Numbered from the stretch's first letter, positions 44,577 through 54,274 are shown. The stretch is DNA of 64,000 nt from an uncultured Paracoccaceae bacterium (GCA_947499635.1 CANMPD010000009.1:96478-160477), one strand, 5' to 3'. The notes: generated from the letters alone by a model not told the origin. Numbers and translations are program-made.

Positions 44577-45179
44577 TTATGATCGGGGGATATCGACAAA
44601 GCCGTCCAGTCCTTCGACAGATGCAAGCCAGCCTTTGATATTCGGATAAGGCGACAGATCCAGCTCACCTTCGTTTGCCACAGCAACGTAGGAATAGCAG
44701 GCAACATCGGCCAATGTCGCGCGATCGCCAACCAACCAAGTGCGGTCCGCCAGGTGTTGCTCCATCAGGGTGAACAATTTGGTGCTCATAGCAACAGCAG
44801 CGTCATGATCCCCTGCCATCTTAAAGAGCTTGATCAAGCGCGCCATGTTTGGACCACGGAACATCACACCAGAGGCGATTGCGAACCATTCATCCATCTC
44901 GGCCAACTGTTTCGTGTCAGTGGGCATCCATCCCTTACCTGACGCATGTGTGCGCTCAAGGTGCTGGATAATGGCGATGGAATCTCTAACAGTGACTTCG
45001 GCATCCACCAGTGTTGGAACTTGCCCAAGCGGGTTGATCGCAAGATATTCTGCTCCTTGGCGCTGGCCTTCCATTTCCATCACTGGAACCAAAGTGACAT
45101 CTACACCCATCAATGAAGCAGCGAGTCGCACACGGTGGCAGTGACCAGATTTTGGGACATCATATAATTTAAGAGACAT
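44577..45179 (-). CDS. Glutathione S-transferase family protein
   Basis: 200 residues: N-terminal thioredoxin-like domain with KLYDVPKSGHCHRVRLAAS, NPLGQVPTLVDAEVTVRDSIAI (cis-Pro and the Asp-Ser glutathione contact), and a helical C-terminal domain with DRATLADVACYSYVA, the GST N-capping box. It has the overall look of beta/theta-type bacterial GSTs. It heads a two-gene unit with the long PPOX protein and is divergent from a LysR regulator, which may control it. No 18-bp palindrome is seen in this promoter region. Confidence 0.9.
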   Translation of the reverse strand: MSLKLYDVPKSGHCHRVRLAASLMGVDVTLVPVMEMEGQRQGAEYLAINPLGQVPTLVDAEVTVRDSIAIIQHLERTHASGKGWMPTDTKQLAEMDEWFAIASGVMFRGPNMARLIKLFKMAGDHDAAVAMSTKLFTLMEQHLADRTWLVGDRATLADVACYSYVAVANEGELDLSPYPNIKGWLASVEGLDGFVDIPRS

Positions 45180-45314
45180 GTTCTTCTTTCTTTATAAAGT
45201 GCGGAGTTTTTCAGCTCCAGTTTTCAACATATGTATAAATCTAAAGCAAAGTAATATTGACAGGGTAGTCCCCAATTTGAGAGGCTATCTGTGCAAAACT
45301 CAACAGGTGGAAAC

Positions 45315-46232
45315 ATGAACGCACAGGATCATAATTGGGAAGATCTCCGCTTGGTCTTAGCCATCACCCAAGGTCAGGGATTATCCGGTGCATCCCGCAT
45401 CCTCTCATTACATCATGCGACAATCTTACGGCGACTGAATACATTTGAAAAACGTATGGGTGTCGTGCTTTTTCACCGCGGCGCCCGTGGTTATGAACCC
45501 ACCGAGGTCGGCGAAGAGCTTGGCCGGATGGCACTGGCCATCGATCAAGACGTTGAAAATGCATATCGCCGTCTGGCCGGTCAGGATTTGCGCTTGTCAG
45601 GAACAATTCGCTTAACCACATCGGACTTCCTTGCACAAAGCTTGCTATTACCAGTGTTGCGGCGCTTTCGAGAACGACAACCCAGTATCGAACTCGAAGT
45701 CTCCATCTCGCCAAAATTCGCATCCCTCACAAAACGAGACGCAGATGTCGCGCTGAGAGCTGCAGCCAAACCTCCCAACAATCTTGTTGGTCAAAAAATT
45801 GCAAAACTTGGATATGGCGTTTACGCGCATCAATCCTTGCTTGGGCAAATTGGCGATCATACCGGTCTCGAACAGCTGGATTGGATAGGGGACGACCACT
45901 CAATCTCTCATGTGACAACAAATCAATGGCGTATGCGCGAGTTTCCAAACGCACGTGTGCGAACTCGGTTTGACAGTTTAATCGGAAAATTCGGGGCTGT
46001 CCGCGCCGGCATGGGGGTCGGATTTCTTCCGCATTTCTTAGCCCTTTCAGACCCCGCGCTTGTCTGCCTACAAAGCAGGCCTCAAAAATGGACGCTAGAT
46101 TTGTGGTTATTGACACACCCTGATTTGCGCCAAATGAACCGGATTAAATCATTTACACGGTGTGCATTAGACGTTTTAAACGACCTCGACCTATCGCAAG
46201 TTACTGAAAAATCTGAACCTTTAAGCCTTTGA
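45315..46232 (+). CDS. LysR-family transcriptional regulator
   Basis: 305 residues from the ATG at 45315 (AGGTGGAAAC ribosome site; an upstream in-frame GTG is less likely). The winged HTH reads WEDLRLVLAITQGQGLSGASRILSLHHATILRRLNTFEKRMG, followed in separate stretches by a LysR substrate-binding domain. It is divergent from the GST/PPOX pair across a 135-bp gap, the classic layout for LysR control of the neighbour. Its end overlaps the convergent LysR gene by 12 nt. Confidence 0.9.
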   Translation: MNAQDHNWEDLRLVLAITQGQGLSGASRILSLHHATILRRLNTFEKRMGVVLFHRGARGYEPTEVGEELGRMALAIDQDVENAYRRLAGQDLRLSGTIRLTTSDFLAQSLLLPVLRRFRERQPSIELEVSISPKFASLTKRDADVALRAAAKPPNNLVGQKIAKLGYGVYAHQSLLGQIGDHTGLEQLDWIGDDHSISHVTTNQWRMREFPNARVRTRFDSLIGKFGAVRAGMGVGFLPHFLALSDPALVCLQSRPQKWTLDLWLLTHPDLRQMNRIKSFTRCALDVLNDLDLSQVTEKSEPLSL

Positions 46233-47120
46233 AAAATACTCGCCAAGGTAATCCATAAACGCCAATGTCGAACGCCGGTAAATCTTTCGTTCAAGGCCAA
46301 TCGTGCACAGGCTCAAAGGCTTGTGTTCCCCTCTAAGCGGCACATATTTCACATAGGTCCCATCATAATTCCTGACACTTTTCGGAACCAGATTAAGGAC
46401 AGAAAAACCAAGTTGGTTGCCAACAAAAGATCTGATCGTTTCAAAAGATCCCACGCGAATGGACCGGGGTACTTGCAGGCCTTGGTTGGTGAACAGAGAA
46501 AAGAAATACTCACTGGAATACGGCAGGTCCAGATATACAAATGGCTCGTCCACCATGCTTTTCAAAGACACCGACGCCGCATCCGCATATTTATGATCAA
46601 CAGGCAGCACCAGTTGCGGTGGAAAAGAGGCAAGTTGCACGACACGATACTGTGACGGCAGGTCCAGATCAAAAGTAAGCCCCAACTCGTATCTGCCAGA
46701 ATCGACAGCATCGAAAACTTCTTGCTGGTTCCCAATCATAATTTCGACACGCGCATTCGGGTATTTTTCCTGAAACTGCCGTGTGATCGACGCAATATAA
46801 ACCGGGGCAATGTTTACAAAGCACGCCACCCGAATTTCACCACTGATCTCATTGACGACGCTGGTGGCCAATGCTTCGAAATCATTTGCATGCGCGAGCA
46901 CATTACGAGCCTCGCGCAACAGCAACTCACCCGACGGGGTTAAACGCACCCCATTTGAGTTTCGCCGCAGAAAAAGCGAAACGGAATATTGCTTTTCCAG
47001 TTGGAGAATTGCGTTGGAAATTGAAGGCTGCGACACATTCATTTCCCGCGCTGCATTTGAAATTGATCCATGGTCGGAAGTCGCCACAAAATAGGCAAGT
47101 TGTCGCAAAGTATATCTCAT
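46221..47120 (-). CDS. LysR-family transcriptional regulator (CbbR/CysB-like layout)
   Basis: 299 residues, HTH at the N-terminus (YTLRQLAYFVATSDHGS, AAREMNVSQPSISNAILQLE) and a LysR ligand-binding domain. It is divergent from the TAXI-TRAP transporter genes at 47.3 kb across 170 bp, and so is the likely regulator of that transporter and perhaps of the nitrilase. It converges with and overlaps the preceding LysR gene by 12 nt. Confidence 0.9.
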   Translation of the reverse strand: MRYTLRQLAYFVATSDHGSISNAAREMNVSQPSISNAILQLEKQYSVSLFLRRNSNGVRLTPSGELLLREARNVLAHANDFEALATSVVNEISGEIRVACFVNIAPVYIASITRQFQEKYPNARVEIMIGNQQEVFDAVDSGRYELGLTFDLDLPSQYRVVQLASFPPQLVLPVDHKYADAASVSLKSMVDEPFVYLDLPYSSEYFFSLFTNQGLQVPRSIRVGSFETIRSFVGNQLGFSVLNLVPKSVRNYDGTYVKYVPLRGEHKPLSLCTIGLERKIYRRSTLAFMDYLGEYFSKA

Positions 47121-47290
47121 AGCTTTTACCTATGGGTTGCTCGAAAAGTTAATATTATGAAAATACCGGGGAATTGCATCACATTTCTGGCGTGCGGTTA
47201 ACTTTAGACACCTCTTACCTGACTTTAGCCGACAGCTTCACACAATTACGCGTCACTCAACGCGCGACATACTCAACAGGGATGCCTCCA

Positions 47291-48310
47291 ATGAAACAAT
47301 TCACGCTGACCCTTGCTCAGGCGGCGCTCATTAGTGCTACAACGCTCTGCGCTGCGCCTGTGCTCGCCCAAGACAACATCGACATCATGGTCTCCCCAAC
47401 CGGGACCGGCCCCTATCTTGCATGGGCCACTGTGCAAACCTATGCGCCTGACTTCCACGAAACATTACAGCCTGTTGCAGTCGAGACGCCGGGCTTCGTC
47501 TATAACGTCAGATATTTCGCATCCAATCCAGATCTATGGAAAAACACCCTAATCGGATCTGGTGAGGTCGTTGAGTGGGCCGCCGCAAACGGTGTAGCAC
47601 CCTTCTTCCCCGAAGCCTTGGAAGCCGCCAAAGACTTTCGCGTCATCGGAACAATGACACAAAGTTCGAACCTGTTTGTTGCAACAGACCCTGAAATCCA
47701 AAGCCCCTATGACTTTGAAGGCAAACGGGTCGCGACCGGCCTTCTCAGCCAAAACGAATGGGGCATGCACCAGCGTCTGATCATCGAAGGCATGGGCCTG
47801 ATGGACAAAGTTGCCAGCTACAGTCCGCTTGGCCCCAACGCCAATGTTGAGGCCCTGCTTGACGGACGCGCAGATGTGGGAACCGTGGTTCTGCACTCGG
47901 CTCTTGGCTTGAAAAACAACCTCGAAGCTGGCCCTTTCAAAACCTTGGAAAGCTCAGGTCGTGATTGGCATTACATTTCGATCGATCCAAAAGACATCAA
48001 CGCCTATATCGAAGAGACCGGCGCGCCCTTTATGGTTCGCGAACTGCCTGCCGGAACAATGAGCAATCAGCCCGAGCCAATCACAACAGTGGGCAACAAC
48101 CTGCTGCTGACAGCGCACAAAGATTTCCCAGAAGAGCTGGCCTATGAATTCACCAAACTGTGGGTAGAAATGGGCCCAACAGTGGCGAAATATAACGCCG
48201 TTGGCGGAATTTGGGATGCAGATTCCATCGCCAACATGGCCAGAACAAACCCTGACCGTATCCACCCAGGTGCGATGCGTGCGTACAAAGAACTTGGCCT
48301 CGTAGACTAA
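47291..48310 (+). CDS. TAXI-family TRAP transporter solute-binding protein
   Basis: 339 residues with a Sec signal peptide (hydrophobic stretch, cleavage after VLAQ). The mature start IDIMVSPTGTGPYLAWATVQ and later GPNANVEALLDGRADVGTVV are typical of TAXI-type TRAP binding proteins, which deliver organic acids or related solutes to a fused permease. I chose the ATG at 47291, with AGGG upstream. The hairpin after the stop and the following fused permease complete the transport operon. Confidence 0.88.
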   Translation: MKQFTLTLAQAALISATTLCAAPVLAQDNIDIMVSPTGTGPYLAWATVQTYAPDFHETLQPVAVETPGFVYNVRYFASNPDLWKNTLIGSGEVVEWAAANGVAPFFPEALEAAKDFRVIGTMTQSSNLFVATDPEIQSPYDFEGKRVATGLLSQNEWGMHQRLIIEGMGLMDKVASYSPLGPNANVEALLDGRADVGTVVLHSALGLKNNLEAGPFKTLESSGRDWHYISIDPKDINAYIEETGAPFMVRELPAGTMSNQPEPITTVGNNLLLTAHKDFPEELAYEFTKLWVEMGPTVAKYNAVGGIWDADSIANMARTNPDRIHPGAMRAYKELGLVD

Positions 48311-48320
48311 TTGTCTAATC

Positions 48321-48351
48321 CAGTCCTCCGCGCAATACCCGTGGAGGACTG
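48321..48351 (+). terminator. Intercistronic hairpin between TRAP binding protein and permease
   Basis: CAGTCCTCC and GGAGGACTG form a perfect 9-bp stem with a 13-nt loop. It probably causes partial termination or mRNA stabilisation, so that the binding protein is made in excess over the permease. Confidence 0.6.
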
Positions 48352-48384
48352 ACTTCGTAATTCTCAATCCCACGAGTACACATT

Positions 48385-50319
48385 GTGAAAACGTCACCCG
48401 ACACCGGTCCCTCAACCGACACACTCCCTCCTTTGTTTTTACGCGGCCTGCTAGCGGTCGTTGCGATCGTGTTAATAGGCTATAGTTGCGCAACCGTCTG
48501 GACCTCGATGACGGGCGCCATGGAACATTACACCATCCACGTCTCTTTGATCTTCATGCTTGTTTCGGCTGAGATCATACTGATGAAATATGCAACCAGC
48601 CGTCTTGGCGCATTGTTTGCAGCCATACTATTTATCATTATCGCTGCCTGCGGTTGGTATTTTGTCGACCAAGCTAAGGTGTTGGAGTTCTCTCAGCCCT
48701 TTATCTCTTCCACGGATTTCATCTTTGGGCTTTTGCTCGTTTTTGCAGTCTTGGCCGTCGCTTGGATTACATGGGGCCCCGCATTGGCCTTGATCTGTAT
48801 TGCCGCAGCAGCCTATTTCGCCTTTGGACATTTGTTACCAGGGGATCTGGCGACCAGCCGCAAATACGATGCCAACCTGATCGTCAGCTATCTGGCAGGC
48901 ATGGGCGGGCCGCGCGGCGTGTTGAACTATGCTCCGCTGTCTGCGGATGTGATCTTTTTACTGTTGGTCTACGGCGGAACTTTGCACGGGACGCGGATCA
49001 TCGACATGTTTGGTGAAATTGGGACGGCCATCGGCAACCTGTTTCGCGGGGGCGTGGCCTATTCTGCCACCACAGCGAGCCTCTTGATTGGTATGGTCAC
49101 AGGCCAATCTGTCAGCAACATCGCCCTCTCTGGGTCGATGACCATTCCCACAATGACCCGTACAGGCTTCACCCGAAACGAGGCCGGCGCGATTGAGGTT
49201 CTGGCCTCAACAGGCAGCCAGTTATTGCCGCCTATCATGGGTCTTGGTGCCTTTTTGATGAGTGTGATCCTAGGGATTTCCTATATCGAAGTTGCCACCG
49301 CCGCGATCGTGCCAGCGATCCTTTACCTCTTTGCAGTCCTCTCTGGGATTGTCTGTCTCATTGCCGCGTCTCGCAAAATTCCGTTCAACGTCCAAGCCGT
49401 CGATTGGCGCCTGATCGGATGGATTGCACCGTCGTTCGTCATTTCCTTTTCCGTGTTGATCATCTTGCTCTTGATGCGGTTTTCCCCTCCCATGGGTGGG
49501 TTCTGGGGCATCGTTTTGGCCGTCGGCCTTAGCTATCTGCGTCCCAAAGAATACCGCCCAACCTGGCACAACCTGCTCGGCGGGTTCCTCGAAGGCGCGC
49601 TGGCCGGGGCAAAACTGACTGTGATCCTGTCTGCAATCGGGATCATCGTGCAAATGCTCGTGACCACAGGCACCGGCCTATCACTTGGCCGCTTGATGAT
49701 CGAAGCCTCCTCAGGGAATTTGGCGGTTGGCCTCATCTTGGGGATGTTCGTGGCACTGGTTATTGGCATGGGACTGCCAACACCGGCCGCTTATGCTTTG
49801 ATCGCGATTGTCGTAGTCCCCTCGTTGATTGACCTTGGGATTGAACCACTGGTTGCCAATTTCTACGGGTTCTACTTTGCAATCTTTTCGACCCTTTCGC
49901 CCCCTGTTGCCGTCGGTATTCTCACCGCAATCCGGATCTCAAACGGCACGTTTATGGGCACAGCTTGGGAATGTTTCAAACTTGGCGGGGTGTGCTTCCT
50001 TCTGCCGTTCTTGTTTGTCGCCTTCCCGAATATTTTGGGCTTCCCAAATATCGAACTGGAAACCTTTGCCATGATTGGTGCCTATTTCCTCGCCACCATC
50101 ATGCTATCAGCTGCAACTTATGGGGCTATTCCAGGTCGATTGCTTGGACGTCTTGAACGGCAGCTTGTTGCGCTAACCGGCCCCGTGGTCTTTGTTTTGA
50201 CCTTGTTTAACGACAGCATGGCACTGCATCTTTTAACACCAATATGCTTCACAGCGTGGATGGTGTGGCATGTTAAACAACGCAGGCTCGGCAATTCTTC
50301 TGCTCCGCTTGCATCATAA
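48385..50319 (+). CDS. TRAP transporter fused permease (DctQM-type, TAXI system)
   Basis: 644-residue polytopic membrane protein with many hydrophobic segments. It fuses the small (4TM) and large (12TM) TRAP subunits, as usual for TAXI systems. The large-subunit signature is visible around TASLLIGMVTGQSVSNIALSG, FTRNEAGAIEVLASTGSQLLPPIMG and GMGLPTPAAYALIA. GTG start. It uses an ion gradient rather than ATP. The solute is unknown; the nitrilase and amine-related genes nearby suggest an organic acid or nitrogen compound. Confidence 0.9.
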   Translation: MKTSPDTGPSTDTLPPLFLRGLLAVVAIVLIGYSCATVWTSMTGAMEHYTIHVSLIFMLVSAEIILMKYATSRLGALFAAILFIIIAACGWYFVDQAKVLEFSQPFISSTDFIFGLLLVFAVLAVAWITWGPALALICIAAAAYFAFGHLLPGDLATSRKYDANLIVSYLAGMGGPRGVLNYAPLSADVIFLLLVYGGTLHGTRIIDMFGEIGTAIGNLFRGGVAYSATTASLLIGMVTGQSVSNIALSGSMTIPTMTRTGFTRNEAGAIEVLASTGSQLLPPIMGLGAFLMSVILGISYIEVATAAIVPAILYLFAVLSGIVCLIAASRKIPFNVQAVDWRLIGWIAPSFVISFSVLIILLLMRFSPPMGGFWGIVLAVGLSYLRPKEYRPTWHNLLGGFLEGALAGAKLTVILSAIGIIVQMLVTTGTGLSLGRLMIEASSGNLAVGLILGMFVALVIGMGLPTPAAYALIAIVVVPSLIDLGIEPLVANFYGFYFAIFSTLSPPVAVGILTAIRISNGTFMGTAWECFKLGGVCFLLPFLFVAFPNILGFPNIELETFAMIGAYFLATIMLSAATYGAIPGRLLGRLERQLVALTGPVVFVLTLFNDSMALHLLTPICFTAWMVWHVKQRRLGNSSAPLAS

Positions 50320-50363
50320 CTCAGATGCAAGCCCACTCAATGTGGAAGTAAAACCCACCTTAT

Positions 50364-50399
50364 CTGTGCCATCACGCCCCACTTGACGTGATGGCACAG
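50364..50399. terminator. Bidirectional terminator between TRAP permease and nitrilase
   Basis: Perfect 13-bp arms CTGTGCCATCACG and CGTGATGGCACAG with a 10-nt loop between the two converging genes. Confidence 0.75.
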
Positions 50400-50413
50400 A
50401 ACAAAACTATGCT

Positions 50414-51397
50414 TTATTTGCCGCTGACAACATCAGCGCGCGCTTGGGGCGCGTCGTTCAGGATAACAGGTTCCCGTACCGAACGGTCAACAGATAGGCT
50501 GAAGACATCGGATCGCGCGTAATGACCTACAACATCCAGATCATGTTTGAACTGCGCCGCTTCCGTTAGATCAATTTCAAAGTGCAATATCCCACGCTGA
50601 TCATAGGTTTGTTTACCAACCCAATTGGAATTAGGCCCCGCGATTGCACTGCCCCCGTTGAACAGGACATCACCTGTTTCACCACCGACACCACTTCTGT
50701 AGGCATCGACCAACGCGTCTGGCAGATCAGCAACGGTTAAGTACTGCGCTGCCGCAACAACAAAACAGCGCCCCTCAAATGCATAGTGACGCGTTGCAAT
50801 CGCGTGGCTTTCGGGCATGTCTGGCCAGCTGGCGATATGAATTTGCTCATCTTGATAGTGCAAAGCCTGCCGCGCCATAGGTTGCCAATTCTCCCAGCAG
50901 ATTAGCGACCCGATGCGACCCACATCCGTATCAACAACGCGCAAGCCTGATGCATCCCCCTGCGACCATACGTTGCGTTCGGTATGTGTCGGCGTCAATT
51001 TCCGGTGTAAATTAAGCGTGGTTCCATCAGGTCCAATAAGAAGAGAACTGTTATAGATCGATCCTGCACTGGCCCGGGCACGTTCGTTCAACCCTAAAGA
51101 AACGGTCGTACCCGTTTGGCGCGCTGCCTCGCGAATAGGTGCAAGCTCATCACCATCTATTGTCGGGCACTGTTCGAGAAAACGACCATACCAATACCGC
51201 GCATCAGCATCATCCCAAGCGGCTTTCCCAAATATCCACGCTGGATAGCCCGTCAACCATGTTTCAGAGAAAACCACCAACTGGGCTCCCTCGGCTGCAG
51301 CTTGATGAATATAACGCGCGGCATCAGCAACGCCTTGCCGCAGGTTCAACACCGCGGGAGGTTCTTGAACAATCGCGATATGTTTAATTTGGGTCAT
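50414..51397 (-). CDS. Nitrilase (carbon-nitrogen hydrolase family)
   Basis: 327 residues, the length of true nitrilases/cyanide hydratases. The catalytic triad is visible: glutamate in VVFSETWLTGYP, lysine in LHRKLTPTHTER, and cysteine in LICWENWQP. The CWEN context and HRKLTPTHTER are characteristic of the nitrilase branch rather than amidases, so hydrolysis of a nitrile to acid plus ammonia is likely. It lies downstream of the first spermidine-type ABC operon on the same strand, separated by a terminator hairpin. Confidence 0.88.
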   Translation of the reverse strand: MTQIKHIAIVQEPPAVLNLRQGVADAARYIHQAAAEGAQLVVFSETWLTGYPAWIFGKAAWDDADARYWYGRFLEQCPTIDGDELAPIREAARQTGTTVSLGLNERARASAGSIYNSSLLIGPDGTTLNLHRKLTPTHTERNVWSQGDASGLRVVDTDVGRIGSLICWENWQPMARQALHYQDEQIHIASWPDMPESHAIATRHYAFEGRCFVVAAAQYLTVADLPDALVDAYRSGVGGETGDVLFNGGSAIAGPNSNWVGKQTYDQRGILHFEIDLTEAAQFKHDLDVVGHYARSDVFSLSVDRSVREPVILNDAPQARADVVSGK

Positions 51398-51450
51398 GGT
51401 GTGGGCTCATTTTTCAAGAGTACAAATCAAATCCGACGGTATGGTGCTCA

Positions 51451-51486
51451 AAAGAGGCTCTGCGCATTTTGGCGAAAAGCCTCTTT
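51451..51486 (-). terminator. Terminator of the first spermidine-type ABC operon
   Basis: AAAGAGGCT and AGCCTCTTT form a 9-bp stem. On the minus strand it is followed by a TTTT run, directly after the last permease gene. Confidence 0.65.
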
Positions 51487-51545
51487 GATGTGGTCGGATG
51501 TGATCCACTCGGTTGGTGGTTTATATATGCTGTGTTGATGTGCGA

Positions 51546-52343
51546 TCACTCTGCATCGCGCGCTGGCGCGCCAAGCAAACGAGGAAGGTCACCAAATCTC
51601 GCGATCAGACTAAACACAAGAACCGAAGTCAGTGCAAATAACACGGCCACCGCACCCATTGTTGGTGTGTACCCGTATCGCAGCGAATTGAGGATTTTTA
51701 TGGGAAGCGTTTCAACAGTGAAACCCGCAACCATATAGGCAATGATATATTCATTCAGGCTCAAAACAAACGCAAATGCAAAGCCAGACACGATATAGGG
51801 AAAAACCAAAGGCAAAGACACCGTGCGAAACACCGTGCGCTCGGTTGCGCCCATGACCCTTGCCGCCTCAAGGAACTGCACGTTGATTGTTTGCAGCCCC
51901 AGCGAGATGGTCACCAGCGGCAAGGTCACCAAAAAGACGCCATGCGAGATGACTGTTGCATAAAGCTGACCAGATCCCCCAATGGTGACCCAGAAAATCA
52001 ACAGCCCAAGTGCGGTGATCACCGGCGGCAACATAAAGGGGGCTAAGCCCAGACTAAACAACGCTTTGGCCAACACATTCCCGCGCTGCCACAGGTACAA
52101 TGCAATAGGCAAAGCCAGTGAGACGGCCAAGAGGCTTGAAAGCAAGGCAATCACAAGGGAGTTTTGCATTGCGTTGAACCAATCAGCTTCTGTCCAAAGC
52201 GCGCCATACCACGACAGCGAAAACCCTTCGGGCGGAAAGATCAACCGTTTGCGTTCGTTAAAGGATACGCCCGCCACAACAACAAAGGGTGCGGCCATAA
52301 ACACAAAAATCATCGTGACAAAAAGGTTTCGAAGCAACTTCAT
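51546..52343 (-). CDS. ABC transporter permease (PotC-like)
   Basis: 265-residue inner-membrane permease with six hydrophobic segments and the EAA-type loop (LEAARVMGATERTVFRTVSLPLVFP). It pairs with the upstream permease; their genes overlap by ATGA. Family members import polyamines, putrescine, or related small molecules. Last gene of the operon. Confidence 0.9.
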   Translation of the reverse strand: MKLLRNLFVTMIFVFMAAPFVVVAGVSFNERKRLIFPPEGFSLSWYGALWTEADWFNAMQNSLVIALLSSLLAVSLALPIALYLWQRGNVLAKALFSLGLAPFMLPPVITALGLLIFWVTIGGSGQLYATVISHGVFLVTLPLVTISLGLQTINVQFLEAARVMGATERTVFRTVSLPLVFPYIVSGFAFAFVLSLNEYIIAYMVAGFTVETLPIKILNSLRYGYTPTMGAVAVLFALTSVLVFSLIARFGDLPRLLGAPARDAE

Positions 52344-53218
52344 TTTGTGTCTCCTTCGGATTTTGTCTTATCCAACATCGAGGTGACCGCGATCATTGCC
52401 AAGGTGACGACAAGCAGGAAAATCGCCATCGCGGCTGCAAACGGCAGATTTGCTTGGAAAATCGCCTGATCCGTAATGTGCACCGATAATGTCCAACTGG
52501 ATGGCTTTCCAAGGGTTTGCGGCAAGGTATAGGCCCCCAGGGTAAACACAAAAACCAAGATCAGTGTGCTCATAATCGGGCGGCGCAACAACGGTATGAC
52601 GATCGTAAAGAACGTCCGCATCGGGGATGCCCCCATCATACGTGCCGCTTCTGGCAGTTCCGGGTCTAGGCGCGAAAGCGGCGGGTATAAAACCAGAACC
52701 GCATAGGGGACACTCAGATACACCAAGCCAATCAACACCGCAGACAGGCTGGGATAATATGATGTTGGTTTTTCCAGCAAGCCCAGCGACACAAACAGGT
52801 TTGAGATACCTGATGTGCGGGACAAAAGCGTGGACCATGAAAAGCCGATGATGACTTCGGACAGGGACAAAACAGCAAGTAACAACACAAGCGCCACAAC
52901 TTGCGCTTTGCGGGACATGCGGGTGATCATGTAGGTAAAAGGAAAGGCAATCGCCGTGGCCAACACTGCCGCCGCCATAGACAATAAAATCGAGAACTGC
53001 AAAATTCCCAAATAAAACGGGTCAAAGAACCTCAGATAATTGTCGAACTCAAACGCCGGTTCAAAGAATGCCCCCTCCACGCGGTGGAAAAAGCTGACGG
53101 CCAACATGACCGTAAAAGGGACTAGGAAAAACACCACCAGAAAAAATGTCGGGTAAAGTGGTATCAGCTTCCCTGATTTTCTAAGCACTGACCGTTTCAA
53201 AGCGACACCGCTGCGCAC
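52340..53218 (-). CDS. ABC transporter permease (PotB-like)
   Basis: 292-residue permease, six TM segments, EAA loop PEAARMMGASPMRTFFTIVIPLL. The frame can begin at GTG 53218, which overlaps the ATPase gene by 22 nt; a later GTG (53188) or a TTG overlapping the ATPase stop are alternatives. Partner of the PotC-like subunit. Confidence 0.88.
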   Translation of the reverse strand: MRSGVALKRSVLRKSGKLIPLYPTFFLVVFFLVPFTVMLAVSFFHRVEGAFFEPAFEFDNYLRFFDPFYLGILQFSILLSMAAAVLATAIAFPFTYMITRMSRKAQVVALVLLLAVLSLSEVIIGFSWSTLLSRTSGISNLFVSLGLLEKPTSYYPSLSAVLIGLVYLSVPYAVLVLYPPLSRLDPELPEAARMMGASPMRTFFTIVIPLLRRPIMSTLILVFVFTLGAYTLPQTLGKPSSWTLSVHITDQAIFQANLPFAAAMAIFLLVVTLAMIAVTSMLDKTKSEGDTK

Positions 53219-54252
53219 GCATTATCCGCAATTTGCAAACCCCAGATCTCACCCTGTGCAAAAACTTGCTGCCTCTGAGGCGGGATGGTGACCATAATGT
53301 CTTGCCCCCCATGATCAAGTTGAAGCTCGGTATGGGTGCCCAGATCAACACTGAATGTGATCTTTGCCCGCATGCTTTCCGGTGCATCCTCTTTGGGAAT
53401 AAGGCTCAGGTCCTCGGGACGTACAGATAACGCCGCTTGGTCATTTGGCTTCAGGCTGGCCGCTAAATGCGCGACTTTCACCTCTGTGCCATATGTCTCT
53501 ACCGTGTCTGAGCTCAGGATACGGCAGGGCATCAAATTGGTCGAGCCGATGAAATCCGCTACAAACGCAGTGTTGGGCTTTTTGTAAACCTCAAGCGGCG
53601 GGCCCTGTTGAAAGATCTGACCATCCTTCATGATAACAACATGGTCCGCCATAGTCATGGCTTCGCGTTGATCATGCGTCACGACAATCGTCGTAACACC
53701 AAGTTTGCGCTGCAGCTCTTTCAGCTCAATCTGCATCGCTTCTCGCAGCTTCGCATCCAACGCAGACAGCGGCTCGTCGAGTAAAAACAACTTGGGATCA
53801 ATGGCAAGCGCGCGTGCAATTGCAATCCGCTGACGCTGCCCGCCTGACAATTGCGAAATCTGTCGATTGCCGACGCCCGGCATATGAACCAGCTCTAACA
53901 GTTCATCCACACGCGCAGCAATCTTTCGCTTGGAAAACCCGCGGATCCGCAGCGGATACCCAATGTTCTCGGCAATTGTGAGGTGGGGAAACAGCGCTAA
54001 AGACTGGAAAACCATGCCAAAGTTACGCTCATGCGATGGCACATCCGTTAACGGCTCTCCATCAAAGATGATTTCACCCGAGGTCGGCGTGTTAAGCCCG
54101 GCAATCATACGCAACAATGTCGTTTTACCACACCCCGAAGGTCCCAAGAGGCACACAAACTGCCCCTGCGGCAACACCAGATCAATGTTGTCGATCGCTC
54201 GAACAGAGTCAAACTCCATCGTCAAACTCTTGAGCGCGATTCCGTTAGACAT
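53197..54252 (-). CDS. ABC transporter ATPase (PotA-like)
   Basis: 351 residues from the ATG at 54252. Walker A GPSGCGKTTLL, signature LSGGQRQRIAIARAL, Walker B LFLLDEPLSALD, H-loop VTHDQREAMTMAD, and a C-terminal TOBE regulatory domain as in PotA/UgpC-type ATPases. An upstream in-frame extension to 54318 lacks support and crosses the intercistronic hairpin. Confidence 0.9.
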   Translation of the reverse strand: MSNGIALKSLTMEFDSVRAIDNIDLVLPQGQFVCLLGPSGCGKTTLLRMIAGLNTPTSGEIIFDGEPLTDVPSHERNFGMVFQSLALFPHLTIAENIGYPLRIRGFSKRKIAARVDELLELVHMPGVGNRQISQLSGGQRQRIAIARALAIDPKLFLLDEPLSALDAKLREAMQIELKELQRKLGVTTIVVTHDQREAMTMADHVVIMKDGQIFQQGPPLEVYKKPNTAFVADFIGSTNLMPCRILSSDTVETYGTEVKVAHLAASLKPNDQAALSVRPEDLSLIPKEDAPESMRAKITFSVDLGTHTELQLDHGGQDIMVTIPPQRQQVFAQGEIWGLQIADNACAAVSL

Positions 54253-54274
54253 TTTACGTCTTTCTTTTGTTATC

